The position numbers and the translations under genes were made by a program. This document shows, in pieces, positions 43,109 through 53,642 of a stretch of DNA of 64,000 nucleotides. Within the stretch, counting starts at the first letter, position 1. Every line of letters begins with the position of its first letter. Source of the DNA: Flagellimonas sp. MMG031 (GTDB taxonomy: Bacteria > Bacteroidota > Bacteroidia > Flavobacteriales > Flavobacteriaceae); contig NZ_CP157804.1 of assembly GCF_040112705.1 (NCBI RefSeq), positions 3,094,001-3,158,000 of the forward strand, written 5' to 3'. The notes under the pieces were generated by a model that had not been told where the DNA came from, did no database searches, and worked only from the letters and a program-made list of their open reading frames with translations.

Positions 43109-44770
43109 TCACCAAAGCAGCGCATAAAGTACTGTCAGTACTATCATGATGGCAAATGCACCAATATTGAACATAGGACCGGTCCTAAAGGTTTCCTTGG
43201 CAAATTTGATGCCCTTGGGGTCTTCCTTGCCGCTGTTCTGAAGATAACTGGCCAACATAATCACCATGACCGTAATCAAGAAGGTGAGGCCCATCTGGTC
43301 CATCCATGGAAGGGAGGGAAAAATGGGTTCCAGAGCACTTCCATTAACCCAACCCTTAGGTCCCACTTTGAAGAACATGGCCACAGGAATGGAGGCCAAA
43401 ACACCGATGATGGCTCCCCGGTTGGTGGTCTTCTTCCAGAAAAGGCCCAATAAAAACACGGCAAGGATACCCGGGCTCACCACTCCGGTATACTCCTGTA
43501 TGAACTGGAACGCCTGATCCAACCCACCCAAAAGAGGTGCCAAGACCATAGCGATGACCAGGGCGGCCGCGGCGGAAAGACGCCCAACCCCAACCAATGT
43601 CTTGTTGCTCGCATGATTGTTCATGTGCTGTTTATAAATATCCATGGTGAAAATGGTGGAGGTCGAGTTCAACATTGAGGCTAAGGAGGATACAATGGCC
43701 GCGGCAAGGGCCGCAATGGCAACTCCCTTGAGTCCGGTGGGCAAAAACTGCATCAACCACGGGTAGGCCTTGTCCGAGGCCCCAGAGGATGGAATGTTGT
43801 ACAGCCCGGTCTCACCAAGGCCCGCCAACAGACCAGGATCGTTTACAATGACATAGGCCGCAATTCCCGGGATCACCACGATCAATGGTATGATCAACTT
43901 CAGGAAAGCGGCAAACAATATCCCTTTTTGCGACTCCTTCAGGGACTTGGCCGCCAGGGTACGCTGAATAATATATTGGTTGAACCCCCAATAATACAGG
44001 TTGGCCACCCAGAGCCCTCCTACGAGCACCCCTATTCCGGGCAGATTTACATACTCAGGGTTGCTCTTGTCCAAAATTAAATCAAAATGGTCCGGTACGG
44101 TATCAAAGACCCTTTGGAGCCCGGCCATGACACCTTCTCCACCAGAAACGGTGTCCAATGCCAAATAGGTGGTGACCAATCCGCCTAAGACCAAGAACAC
44201 CACTTGGATAATATCTGTCCAGGCAACGGCCGCCAATCCACCGTAAAGGGAATAGGCCGCCGCGAAAAGCCCCAAGCCAATAATAGCATAGATCATATCA
44301 ACCCCCAGAATGGTCTCCAGTGCAAGTCCACCTAAATACAAAACTGAGGTAAGATTCACAAAGATGTAGAGGCAAACCCAGAACACCGCCAAAATCGATT
44401 TTAAATCGGAGGAATACCGTTTTTCAATGAATTCCGGGATAGTGTACAGTTTTTTCTCTATGAAGACAGGTAGGAAATACTTCCCCACGATCAAAAGTGT
44501 CAAGGCTCCCATCCATTCATAGGATGCAATACCAAGCCCTAAGGCAAAGCCCGAACCCGACATCCCGATGAACTGTTCCGCCGATATGTTGGCCGCTATC
44601 AGTGAGGCGCCAATGGCCCACCATGGCAGGGATTTACTGGCCAAAAAATAGTCCTCGGTGCTCTTTTTCGTCCCTTTTTTGGTCCTAGAGACCCATAGGC
44701 CCACGGTCAAAATGACCACTGCATACAATCCAAAGACCAAATAGTCCCAAAATTCAAAACTGCCTTCCAT
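43109..44770 (-). CDS. SGLT-type sodium:sugar symporter
   Basis: The 553-residue protein has about 14 membrane helices in the SSS/vSGLT arrangement, with LASKSLPWWAIGASLIAANISAEQ, TSVLYLGGLALE, and the YYWGFNQYIIQRTLAAKS segment that is diagnostic of SGLT transporters. It should import galactose with Na+, fitting the marine setting. It sits between galT and the galT relic. Confidence 0.92.
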   Translation of the reverse strand: MEGSFEFWDYLVFGLYAVVILTVGLWVSRTKKGTKKSTEDYFLASKSLPWWAIGASLIAANISAEQFIGMSGSGFALGLGIASYEWMGALTLLIVGKYFLPVFIEKKLYTIPEFIEKRYSSDLKSILAVFWVCLYIFVNLTSVLYLGGLALETILGVDMIYAIIGLGLFAAAYSLYGGLAAVAWTDIIQVVFLVLGGLVTTYLALDTVSGGEGVMAGLQRVFDTVPDHFDLILDKSNPEYVNLPGIGVLVGGLWVANLYYWGFNQYIIQRTLAAKSLKESQKGILFAAFLKLIIPLIVVIPGIAAYVIVNDPGLLAGLGETGLYNIPSSGASDKAYPWLMQFLPTGLKGVAIAALAAAIVSSLASMLNSTSTIFTMDIYKQHMNNHASNKTLVGVGRLSAAAALVIAMVLAPLLGGLDQAFQFIQEYTGVVSPGILAVFLLGLFWKKTTNRGAIIGVLASIPVAMFFKVGPKGWVNGSALEPIFPSLPWMDQMGLTFLITVMVIMLASYLQNSGKEDPKGIKFAKETFRTGPMFNIGAFAIMIVLTVLYALLW

Positions 44771-44813
44771 GTGTTTGCATTTTGTTAGTTAGTATTTTAC
44801 TTTCAAATTCCTG

Positions 44814-45137
44814 TTATACCTTTCCATAATGTTGAGTCAGAAGATTTCTTAATCTGACCGCCGTCGACTCCTCTGGAGGTGTGTCCTCCAGAAGGGCCGA
44901 AAAATCATTGGCAAAGCTGGACACCTGTTCGTATCCAGGATTTTTGTGGGCGTGAGCCCTCATATTTCGCGGGCATAGATAGCAATCCTTGTCGTTAGAT
45001 GGTTTGGTTTTCTTGGTAAGCTCTTCCTGTGTGCCCTGCCATGACCTTTTGATCCTGTTCGTTGATACGAGCGTCCACTCCCCAGTGAGGATGTTGTAGC
45101 TGCGGTACGGTATTTGGTTCCATTGGTTTTCAGCCAT
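44814..45137 (-). pseudogene. Truncated galT copy (N-terminal fragment)
   Basis: The 107 residues include YRSYNILTGEWTLVSTNRIK and CYLCPRNMRAHAHKNPGYEQ, closely matching the first third of the intact GalT, and end at a stop after LTQHYGKV. The HPHGQ catalytic half is missing. The following gene begins 44 bases downstream. It overlaps the galK stop by eight bases. It is probably a deletion derivative of a former galK-galT pair. Confidence 0.85.
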
Positions 45138-46251
45138 CCTGTTTCATAATTGTTGTCCCTTGGCTGGGAACCGTTTGAAAGGAAGATAGTTCTATTCCGA
45201 ATTTGCGCTTATATTCCGATGAGGCAATGGCCAAATATTCTTCGACCGCACTCTTGTGAATAATGTTTAATGTACAGCCGCCAAATCCACCACCGACCAT
45301 TCGGGACCCAAGAATCTTTCGTTCGCCTTTTGAAAAATCCACCAAAAAGTCAAGTTCCGGACAGCTCACTTCATATTTTTCGCGCTGTCCTTTGTGTGAT
45401 TTATAAAGAAGCTCACCCAAAGCGATGATATCCCCTCTCTTTAAAGCCTCCGCAGCATCCAACACCCTCTGGTTTTCTTCCAAAACATAGGAGCACCTTC
45501 TATATCTTATTTCCCCAAGCATGGTACTACATTCCTCTACCATATCCTTCGTAATGGACCTGAATGAATTATTGACCCCAAAAAACTCCGAGATGAGCTT
45601 AAGTCCTGAAGCACTTTCCTCCCTTCTGGTGTTGTAGGCACTTGCGGCCAAGTTGTGTGAAACATTGGTGTTCAACATCAAAATGACATAGGGATCTAGA
45701 TTTGTGGGGATGTATTCATAGTCAAGGTCTCTACAGTCCAATAACATGGAATGTCCTTCCTTGCCCATCATGGAAGCAAACTGGTCCATAATCCCACATT
45801 GGGTGCCCACAAAGTTATGCTCCGCTCTTTGGCACAATTTGATAAGTTCCCATTTCTCCAACCCTAGTCCAAACAATTCGTTCAATCCATAGGCAAGGCC
45901 ACATTCCAGTGCAGCCGAGGAGCTCATGCCAGACCCTATGGGAACATTGGTTTGCATTGTGCAGTCAAAACCCTTCAACTCTTGGGTAAGGGCTTGAAGC
46001 TCTTTAAGTACCCCAAGTACATAGTCGTGCCAACCCTCCGTCCCATGCTTCAGATCATACAAGTCTGCCACATAAGTGTTTTCGAATCCCTCGCTTTTTA
46101 TCGTGCACCTGTTCTTGGTCCCATTCTTTTTAAGCTTTAAGAAAAGATGTTTGTCTATGGCAGCCGGCAATACAAAACCGTCGTTGTAATCCGTGTGCTC
46201 GCCGATTAAATTAATCCTACCCGGGGAGGCAATCGATAAATCCCATGTCAT
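45130..46251 (-). CDS. galK: Galactokinase
   Basis: The 373-residue GHMP kinase has the galactokinase signature GRINLIGEHTDYNDGFVLPAA (first 20 residues: GRINLIGEHTDYNDGFVLPA), the ATP loop PIGSGMSSSAALECG, and GGGFGGCTLNI. It phosphorylates galactose at C1 in the cytoplasm. Its start overlaps the end of the 91-residue gene by four bases (ATGA). Confidence 0.95.
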   Translation of the reverse strand: MTWDLSIASPGRINLIGEHTDYNDGFVLPAAIDKHLFLKLKKNGTKNRCTIKSEGFENTYVADLYDLKHGTEGWHDYVLGVLKELQALTQELKGFDCTMQTNVPIGSGMSSSAALECGLAYGLNELFGLGLEKWELIKLCQRAEHNFVGTQCGIMDQFASMMGKEGHSMLLDCRDLDYEYIPTNLDPYVILMLNTNVSHNLAASAYNTRREESASGLKLISEFFGVNNSFRSITKDMVEECSTMLGEIRYRRCSYVLEENQRVLDAAEALKRGDIIALGELLYKSHKGQREKYEVSCPELDFLVDFSKGERKILGSRMVGGGFGGCTLNIIHKSAVEEYLAIASSEYKRKFGIELSSFQTVPSQGTTIMKQDG

Positions 46252-46523
46252 ATGTTTTCATGTTTTATTTCAAGCTCTTGAAGATTATCCAGATGATTGC
46301 ACTGGGCCTCTTGGGATCGCTTCAGGCTTTCAAGTGTCAACCCATCATCTTCATATCCTACTTTTCGAACAGATACTATTGGGGATAAAAGCCATAGACC
46401 GCAATTGGAAAAAGAGGCCTCAATATCCTTATTGTTTTGAGGCATATAACATCCAGAATTGGGATTATCGATGGAATACCCCAAGTTATCGTAGCTCAAA
46501 TTTGTTTTGATTTCTTTATTCAT
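46248..46523 (-). CDS. Hypothetical 91-residue protein coupled to galK
   Basis: The acidic, Asn-rich protein starts MNKEIKTNLSYDNLGYSID and shows no signal, membrane segment or domain that I recognise. Its stop overlaps the galK ATG (ATGA), suggesting translational coupling, and it begins the gal transcript after the terminator at 46751-46779. It might be a fragment of a larger gene or a leader-type protein. Confidence 0.5.
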   Translation of the reverse strand: MNKEIKTNLSYDNLGYSIDNPNSGCYMPQNNKDIEASFSNCGLWLLSPIVSVRKVGYEDDGLTLESLKRSQEAQCNHLDNLQELEIKHENI

Positions 46524-46750
46524 TTTCTAGTTGGAAATGACTTGTTAATTATTTCGACAGTGGCATGGATTGAATTTTAGATTTAATCCACCATGTTCGA
46601 AATTCATACTTGATTTCCAAGATTGAGTACTTGATTTACAGCCTAGCTTAAATTCCCATTGGTCCAAAATGAAGCCCTGAAAATATTTGGAAATGCTTCG
46701 CTGTGAAAAACCAATGATCCTTAGGATATGGTTTTCTTTCATTTCTCCAC

Positions 46751-46779
46751 AAAAGAAAAAAGGGCCTGCGAACAGGCCC
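46751..46779 (-). terminator. Rho-independent terminator after susC-susD-sulfatase
   Basis: GGGCCTG (46762-46768) and CAGGCCC (46773-46779) form a perfect seven-pair stem with a CGAA loop (TTCG on the transcript). The stem is followed on the minus strand by TTTTTTCTTTT. It separates the susCD-sulfatase unit from the gal unit. Confidence 0.85.
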
Positions 46780-46831
46780 ATTCCCAGCTGATCTGCACAT
46801 GTCAACTAACTCAAAATAACTAAACTAAACA

Positions 46832-48319
46832 TTATGGAGTATTCAAATAGGTGCTTTGATCAAACTTGAATACTTCTGAAGAAGTCCTTGCCTGTGAGAA
46901 CAAAGCTTCAAATTGTTCTACCTTTTCAGGATACTGATCTGCCAAATTGTGCTCCTCTGCAATATCCTTGGAGAGATCATACAACTCTATGGCTGAATCA
47001 TCTTTGAAAACATTGTATTTTACGGCTTTCCAGTCACCTTTTCGAATAGCTTGTCTCCCACCCTTCTCATGAAACTCCCAATAAAGGTATTCATGTTTCT
47101 TTTGCTTTTTGGGGTTTCCCAAAAGTGTTGGTGCCAAGGATATACCATCTAAATTTTCAGGAATGCTTGCACCGACCAAATCCAAAAATGTGGGAAAAAC
47201 GTCCCAAAAGGCAGATATATGGTCCGTTTTTGAGCCTTCGGGGATTGTGCCCTCCCATTTGGCCAACATTGGAACACGAATTCCTCCTTCATACAAATCC
47301 CTTTTATATCCCTTAAATGGACCGTTACTATCAAAATAATCAGGATCGCCACCCCCTTCTTTGTGTGGCCCATTATCCGAAGTAAATATGATCAGGGTGT
47401 TTTCCTCAATTCCAAGTTCCTTTACCTTATCCATTATTTCGCCAACCTGTTTATCCAACAAAGTCACCATGGCAGCAAACGCAGCATGTGTTTCCGGTTG
47501 GGATTCATAGGGCCCTTTCCGGTATTCAGGACCTTCGTCATAGCCTTGAAACGATTTTTCCGGTGGATATTTACCCCTGTGTTGCTCCATCATTTCTGGA
47601 GTCGCGGCCAATTCTGCATGCGGTATAATGGAGGCAACGTACAGAAAAAACGGATTGCTCTTGTTTCTAACCAGAAACTCCATGGTCTTTTCATGAATTA
47701 ATTTTGGTGCATACTGGTTTTTATTGGTTCCGGAATTTCCCAACAATGGAATGGAATCATGATCCGACCAAAGATGATGTGGATAATAGTGATGTCCAAA
47801 TCGTTGGCAATTATACCCATAAAATGTATCAAAACCCTGATTTAACGGGTCACCTTCAGAACCTGGAAACCCAAGTCCCCACTTTCCAAAAGCCCCGGTC
47901 GCATATCCGTTTTCCTTCAATGCTTCCGCCAAGGTATGGGTATCCTCAGGAATGGGATACTGCCCCTCGGGTAGCACCTCATGATTGCCCCTAACCACGG
48001 TATGCCCGGTATGCATTCCGGTAAGAAGTGCAGAGCGTGATGGGGCACATACCGTGCTTCCTGAATAGTGTTGGGTAAACAACATACCTTCCGCGGCCAA
48101 CCTATCAATATTAGGGGTTTCAAATTTAGATTGACCATAAACTCCAACATCGCCATAACCGAGATCGTCCGCCAGTATATAAATAATATTAGGTTTTGAC
48201 AATGAGGAAGAAGTCTTCACATTATCGCTGCTCCTGTTTTTTTGTTTGGGATGACATGCCAAAACAAATACACCCAAAACAACCCACAAATTAAAAAATA
48301 GAAACTTTTTCTCCTTCAT
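46832..48319 (-). CDS. S1-type sulfatase, lipoprotein
   Basis: The 495-residue protein has a lipoprotein signal (VVLGVFVLACHP), ADDLGYGDVGVYG (metal ligands), and CAPSR (Cys91) that becomes formylglycine. ADSSG-like GKWGLG and FTSDNGPH are also present. It should remove sulfate esters from the polysaccharide in the periplasm or on the surface. It is the third gene of the susC-susD unit, 18 bases after susD. Confidence 0.92.
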   Translation of the reverse strand: MKEKKFLFFNLWVVLGVFVLACHPKQKNRSSDNVKTSSSLSKPNIIYILADDLGYGDVGVYGQSKFETPNIDRLAAEGMLFTQHYSGSTVCAPSRSALLTGMHTGHTVVRGNHEVLPEGQYPIPEDTHTLAEALKENGYATGAFGKWGLGFPGSEGDPLNQGFDTFYGYNCQRFGHHYYPHHLWSDHDSIPLLGNSGTNKNQYAPKLIHEKTMEFLVRNKSNPFFLYVASIIPHAELAATPEMMEQHRGKYPPEKSFQGYDEGPEYRKGPYESQPETHAAFAAMVTLLDKQVGEIMDKVKELGIEENTLIIFTSDNGPHKEGGGDPDYFDSNGPFKGYKRDLYEGGIRVPMLAKWEGTIPEGSKTDHISAFWDVFPTFLDLVGASIPENLDGISLAPTLLGNPKKQKKHEYLYWEFHEKGGRQAIRKGDWKAVKYNVFKDDSAIELYDLSKDIAEEHNLADQYPEKVEQFEALFSQARTSSEVFKFDQSTYLNTP

Positions 48320-48337
48320 TTGGTTTTCTTGTGTTTA

Positions 48338-49885
48338 TTATCCACCTCGATAACCATTATTGGATGGGTCGGATGTAAGCAAGTTTGGATTTAGAATAAG
48401 TTCATCTTGGGGTATCGGCAACAAAACATGATAGGGTTGAATATTATCGCCAGGATTATTCCAAGGCCTATGCTCCGTCGATTTGACCGTCTCCAATAAT
48501 ATGCCCCAACGAATCAAATCCATTTTTCGATAACCTTCCGTACACAATTCATATTTCCGTTCATCGTACATCGCTGTCCTAAAAGATTCCTGTGTCATTC
48601 CCCCCCATGGCTTGTCTGGCTCAAATGCCCTTTCTCTTACCTTGTTCACATAGGGATAGGCTCCATTGGGACCATTGAGTTCATTTTCAGCCTCTGCAGC
48701 CATCAAATAAATATCAGCTAGTCGAAACATCACATAATTCTCGTGATGGTCGGCCCGTGGGGAAGTATTGTTCAAGTTCCAATTTTTCCTGTAATAAGGA
48801 AACTGTAATTCAAATCCGGCGTATTCCGTTACTATCGTTGCATCATATCGTAAATCATCTGGGTCCCAATTGTTCCGATCGGCAATTTCAGGTAAGGGAA
48901 CAGCCCATCCAAATCCACTCATATCTTGATTTAAAGTCTGCAATGTGTCTCGAAGCAACTGCCACCTTTGAGGGGTGCCAGGACCTCCTGGCCTATTGTT
49001 ACGGTTACTTGGCTCATCCCTTAATCTAGGATTGTAATCATCTGTTCGCCGCGTTCCTGCGTCATTAAAAATACCTTCGGTGGTAAAATCAACTACAAAA
49101 ATCTGCTCGTCATTATATTGATCAGCTCTGTCCGTTTGATCAAAAACATCTGCAAAATTTTCCAGCAATCGATGCGGGGAATTATCGATAATTTCATCGC
49201 ATTCAGCCTTGGCTTCCGCCCATTCGCTATCGAATAAATGAAATTTGGCCTTTAAAGCTGCAGCAGCCCACTTGGAAGCTCTGCCCAAATCTGGTTCGCT
49301 GGGCAATAATTCAAATGCCAAGGACAAATCAGCCTTCATGTCGGATCGTATCTCGTCTTTTGAGAATCGGCCTAACGATCCCAACTCCTCTAAAGGCAAC
49401 AACTCCCTGTAATATGGAACGTCGCCCCAAAGATTGGTCAAATGGAAATAAGCCAATGCCCTTAAAAAATACGATTCGCCAAGGGTCTGGTTCCTTATAT
49501 CTTCGGAGATGTTCTCATTACCTTCGATATTGGAAATGTTCAGGGAGGCATTTCGCACAATCTCATAACATGAAGACCAAATGGCGTTCCCATCTGCAAC
49601 ACCCTCTTGAATCAAATAATTGTGTATTTGACCGTTTACATTACGGCTAGGCCCCACTTCATCCGCCCCATTGACATAATAATTGTCAATGCCCCGGGTT
49701 CCGTACATATTTCCGCGAAGCAAAATCCTATAAAGACCATTGGTAGCTAGCAATGCTTCCTGATCGTTATTAAAGAAATTCTCCACGGCAATTTGATCCC
49801 GTAAATCTTCCTCTAAATATTTTTCACAACTCGTAAGCACAAGCATTAAAGTGAATAAAATTGTTGTATTTCGTATGTTTTTCAT
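48338..49885 (-). CDS. susD: SusD/RagB-family glycan-binding lipoprotein
   Basis: The 515-residue protein has a lipoprotein signal (LMLVLTSCEKYLEEDL), SusD helical TPR-like repeats (LRALAYFHLTNLWGDVPYY) and the typical C-terminal YDERKYELCTEGYRKMDLIRWG. It caps the SusC channel and binds oligosaccharide. It lies 11 bases from the susC stop. Confidence 0.94.
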   Translation of the reverse strand: MKNIRNTTILFTLMLVLTSCEKYLEEDLRDQIAVENFFNNDQEALLATNGLYRILLRGNMYGTRGIDNYYVNGADEVGPSRNVNGQIHNYLIQEGVADGNAIWSSCYEIVRNASLNISNIEGNENISEDIRNQTLGESYFLRALAYFHLTNLWGDVPYYRELLPLEELGSLGRFSKDEIRSDMKADLSLAFELLPSEPDLGRASKWAAAALKAKFHLFDSEWAEAKAECDEIIDNSPHRLLENFADVFDQTDRADQYNDEQIFVVDFTTEGIFNDAGTRRTDDYNPRLRDEPSNRNNRPGGPGTPQRWQLLRDTLQTLNQDMSGFGWAVPLPEIADRNNWDPDDLRYDATIVTEYAGFELQFPYYRKNWNLNNTSPRADHHENYVMFRLADIYLMAAEAENELNGPNGAYPYVNKVRERAFEPDKPWGGMTQESFRTAMYDERKYELCTEGYRKMDLIRWGILLETVKSTEHRPWNNPGDNIQPYHVLLPIPQDELILNPNLLTSDPSNNGYRGG

Positions 49886-49896
49886 CGCTGTATATT

Positions 49897-52800
49897 TTAA
49901 AATTCTACTTTCACGCCCGTTACTATACTTCTGGCGTAGGGATATTGACCGTTTGCAAAACCTTGAGATACCGAACCGAAACCGTTACTCGCCGAAAAGT
50001 TGTTCACTTCCGGGTCACCCAGGGTAAAATCCGATATCAGCCATAGATTTTGGCCTGTCACATAGACATTGAAAGACTTAAAGACCTTATCCAAGCCCGC
50101 CTTTTTCAAAGGAATATCATAGGACAGTGTCAATGTTCGCAATCGAACAAAAGAGCCATCTTCAATGTTTGCCGTACTGTTGGGATTGAAGGTGCTGGTT
50201 GATGTACCAGCCCTCGGAATATTAGAGGTTTCATTGACTCCCTCTACCCATCTATCCAACACTCTCGGGTCGACATTTTCATCACCTCGTCCAAAAAGGG
50301 AGCGCTGGGTCACGACATTGAAAATATCAGCCCCAAAGGAATACTGGAAGAATATGTCCAAGTTAAGCCCCTTCCAAGAAAATCGGTTTCTGAGCCCTCC
50401 AAAGAAATCAGGCTGTGGACTACCCAATATGGAATAATCTTCTTGGTTTATGGTCCCATCTTCGTTTACATCCCTATATCGTGGACTTCCCAAAAACGCC
50501 CTTCCTACAGCTCCATCATCTACAATCTCTTGCGGATCTTTATAAGTTCCCAAATATTCTGCCCCAAAGAAAACCGGAAATGCCTCTCCCGGTATAAGGC
50601 GGGCGGATGGCCCCCCTTGGTTTCCTGTAGACTGCAAATTGATGAATTCCTCATCCCCCAAGTCCAAGACCTCACTATCGTTGGATGTTAACGTAAAAGT
50701 TGTATTCCATGTGAAATTATCGTTTACAACATTTCTGGTGTTCAACAAAAATTCGAAGCCTCGGTTCTCGACACCTCCAACATTTTCCAAGACCCTGTTA
50801 CCGGCCGTATTGGGCAAATCCCTAAAGAGCAGTAAATCTTCTGTGGTTTTCTTATAATATCCTGCTTCGAATGATATCCGATTTTTAAAAAGACCAACTT
50901 CGATACCTAGATCCAATTGCTTCGTTGTTTCCCAGGTCAAGTCGTTGGTCCCCGGATTTGCTAAAAGCACTGCAGGAGTGAGCACTTCATTAAAATAAAC
51001 GTATTGGGAATCTAACAGATCAAAACTGTTGTACGTACTAACACCCTGCTCACCGACAAGACCATAACTGGCCCTGAGTTTTAAGATGTCAAAGGTTTGT
51101 GAATCCTGTAAAAAAGGTTCTTCGTCAACGTTCCATACAACTCCGGCCGAGGGAAAAAAGGAGTATTTATTCCCTGCCTCAAACACAGAAGACCCATCCT
51201 GTCTCCCGACAAGGGTCAATATGTATCTATCCTTGTATCCATAGGTAATCCTTCCCAAAACAGATGTCAATGTTCTTTGATTGTAGCCAGAGTCCACCTG
51301 GAATGTTTCCGGGTCTGACCCCAGGGATAAATTGTTGAATTCCACCACATCATTAGGAAATCCTTCCGCTGAAGATGACATTCCCTCGCTCGTTATTTTT
51401 TGTGCGGTAAATCCTCCTAGGACATTTAGGGAATGGTCTCCCAATTGTTTGTCCCACTGAAAGGTGGTCTCGCTGAGCAAATCCTTGGTTTGATTGGTTG
51501 CAATTTCCGCAAACCCGCCAACATTATTGGACAAGATTCGTTCAGGCAAGCTTCCAGGTAAGTAGTCATTGCCTTTATAGAAATTAAAGGTGCCCCCAAA
51601 ACTTGTCTTAAGTTTAAAATCCTTGAAAAGCTCATATTCCGCATATAGATTGGCCACTATATTGGTTACCAAATTATGATCCACCCGCAATTGATAATCC
51701 GCTACCGGATTACGTTGCAATGTACCACTTATCGGGTTCGTGCCGGTAAAATTACCCTCCTCATCAAAAACGGTTCTAATGGGCAGGACATTGGCTATGA
51801 TTTGCGAAAAATTCACCTTGGGGTTCTCTCGCCTAAATGTACTTAGATTCAATCGTGTTCCAAATTTGAAACGTTTTGACAAATTAACATCAAAATTGGT
51901 TCTGAACGTAACCCTTTCAAGTCCGGAATTTTTAATCAAGCCCTCCTGATTAAAGTAATTGATGGAAGCGTAATAATTGGTTTTTTCCGTTCTACCCGTG
52001 ACTGACAGGTCAGTGTTGTAAATTACCCCGGTAGTGGTAACTTCGTCAATCCAATCCGTTGTGGGAATGTCTCCCTCAAATTGCAAAGGTAAATTCGGGT
52101 CTGTAAAACCGATAGGTACTGGTGTACCATTTACATCGATGGGGTCGCCCGGGATAAATTGACCTGCCTCATTCACATAATCGACATAATCCTGACCTCC
52201 TAAAATATTGATTTTATTGGCCATTTCATCCATACTGATATAGGAGTTGACGGCGAACGTCGGTTTACCTATGGGCAATGACTTACCACTTTTGGTGGTA
52301 ATTATAACAACTCCTGACGCCCCCCTTGTTCCATAAATGGCCAAGGCCGTTGCATCCTTTAAAATCTCCAATGACTCAATATCATTGATATTGATATTGT
52401 TTAAGTTGAAATCATTTCCAACAATAAAACCATCGACCACAAAAAGTGGACTGTTGTTGCCGTTGATGGAACTATTCCCTCTAATACGAATCGTGGAACC
52501 GGTTCCAGGGGCCCCGTTGTTCGATGTCACCTCAACACCTGCAGCTCTTCCCTGTAAGGCCTGATCCACCCGTGCAACAGGTTGGTTTTCAATTTCATCG
52601 GCCTTAACAGAAGATATTGCTGAAACCAATCTTTTCTTAGATGAGGTACCGTAACCAATTACCACGACCTCATCAAGTAATTCTGTGTCTTCTTGAAGGC
52701 TAACATTGATGGTCTGTGCAGTACCTACGGTTCTGGTGGTGGTAATAAAACCAACGGAGGAAAACCTGAGTACATCGCCTTGCTTGGCACTAATGGAGTA

Positions 52801-52965
52801 ATTGCCATCAAAATCGGCAGCTACCCCGTTTGTGGTTCCTTCAACCAACACCGTCACACCCGGTACTGGTACCCCATTGGAATCGGTCACTGTACCCGAT
52901 ATGGTCTGTTGGGCATGCCCAAAGGACCATATGGAAATACATAAAAATAATACTAGTAGTCTCAT
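49897..52965 (-). CDS. susC: SusC/RagA-type TonB-linked outer-membrane transporter
   Basis: The 1022-residue protein has a signal peptide, a carboxypeptidase-like domain (ISGTVTDSNGVPVPGVTVLV), a TonB-box-like stretch DEVVVIGYGTSSKK, the plug (QGRAAGVEVTSNNGAPG and VDGFI) and a 22-strand barrel ending RSIVTGVKVEF. It imports large oligosaccharides with SusD. It heads the minus-strand operon. Confidence 0.95.
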   Translation of the reverse strand: MRLLVLFLCISIWSFGHAQQTISGTVTDSNGVPVPGVTVLVEGTTNGVAADFDGNYSISAKQGDVLRFSSVGFITTTRTVGTAQTINVSLQEDTELLDEVVVIGYGTSSKKRLVSAISSVKADEIENQPVARVDQALQGRAAGVEVTSNNGAPGTGSTIRIRGNSSINGNNSPLFVVDGFIVGNDFNLNNININDIESLEILKDATALAIYGTRGASGVVIITTKSGKSLPIGKPTFAVNSYISMDEMANKINILGGQDYVDYVNEAGQFIPGDPIDVNGTPVPIGFTDPNLPLQFEGDIPTTDWIDEVTTTGVIYNTDLSVTGRTEKTNYYASINYFNQEGLIKNSGLERVTFRTNFDVNLSKRFKFGTRLNLSTFRRENPKVNFSQIIANVLPIRTVFDEEGNFTGTNPISGTLQRNPVADYQLRVDHNLVTNIVANLYAEYELFKDFKLKTSFGGTFNFYKGNDYLPGSLPERILSNNVGGFAEIATNQTKDLLSETTFQWDKQLGDHSLNVLGGFTAQKITSEGMSSSAEGFPNDVVEFNNLSLGSDPETFQVDSGYNQRTLTSVLGRITYGYKDRYILTLVGRQDGSSVFEAGNKYSFFPSAGVVWNVDEEPFLQDSQTFDILKLRASYGLVGEQGVSTYNSFDLLDSQYVYFNEVLTPAVLLANPGTNDLTWETTKQLDLGIEVGLFKNRISFEAGYYKKTTEDLLLFRDLPNTAGNRVLENVGGVENRGFEFLLNTRNVVNDNFTWNTTFTLTSNDSEVLDLGDEEFINLQSTGNQGGPSARLIPGEAFPVFFGAEYLGTYKDPQEIVDDGAVGRAFLGSPRYRDVNEDGTINQEDYSILGSPQPDFFGGLRNRFSWKGLNLDIFFQYSFGADIFNVVTQRSLFGRGDENVDPRVLDRWVEGVNETSNIPRAGTSTSTFNPNSTANIEDGSFVRLRTLTLSYDIPLKKAGLDKVFKSFNVYVTGQNLWLISDFTLGDPEVNNFSASNGFGSVSQGFANGQYPYARSIVTGVKVEF

Positions 52966-53020
52966 TGTTTGTAAGGTTATTCAGTTAATTCTTGTTTCGT
53001 TGATAGTTATTCAACAAAAA

Positions 53021-53028
53021 CAAATGTA
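53021..53028 (-). promoter_or_regulatory. Candidate susC -7 element
   Basis: The minus strand reads TACATTTG, a perfect TAnnTTTG match, 56 bases upstream of the susC ATG, leaving a short 5' leader. No good TTG at the -33 position was found. Confidence 0.45.
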
Positions 53029-53642
53029 AGACCAATACCCTCGCCTGAAGGCTTCCCTTATCTCAATCCAGGTGTAATTCTGTCTCAAAATTCAATAATT
53101 CAAAACCCAAAACGCTTTTCGTAATCCGATTGCAACATTTTTATCTAAAATATTGGACAAAGGCAACTTCTTTAAATAAGCTTATTCATCAGAAGGGATG
53201 ATATCCATAGTTTTTTGGGAAAGGATTCAACTTGACAGGTAAACGAACATGATGCTCAAAAACAGCATTATATAGGCTGCATAAATCCACGAAGTCAATA
53301 ATCCCCAAGTAAAGAACCAGGGCTGAACGCAACGTAAACTCATCCAAATTTTGAAATCGTGCCCTTTACAAAACCTAGATTCACATCCTTAACACAAAAG
53401 CCAATAAATAGAAATCAATGCACCAGACGTCCTTATGTTAAACCATTCCCTTCTTGTATATGCAACAATTTTATCCGCAATATGAGCATTATGACTCCTA
53501 CTTATATATGAGCACCATCATAAATTTGATGCAGGTGCAGAACCTTAAGTTGAAAATTCAAAACATCTTTCTTGGCCATTGGTTTTCCAAATTGTCCGAA
53601 AACCAAAACAAGTTGAACAATGATTAACCTAAAAACCACAAA
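53029..53642. other. Divergent intergenic control region of the PUL
   Basis: This 600-base region separates susC from the plus-strand glycoside hydrolase. It has no gene. A plus-strand TAAATTTG at 53521-53528 is a possible -7 element 115 bases before the hydrolase start. A LacI-type operator would be expected here, but I see no clear palindrome. Confidence 0.4.

Noticed and set aside
46545..46805. An 86-codon frame after the sulfatase
   Set aside because: It spans a perfect terminator hairpin, and the encoded sequence is not protein-like.
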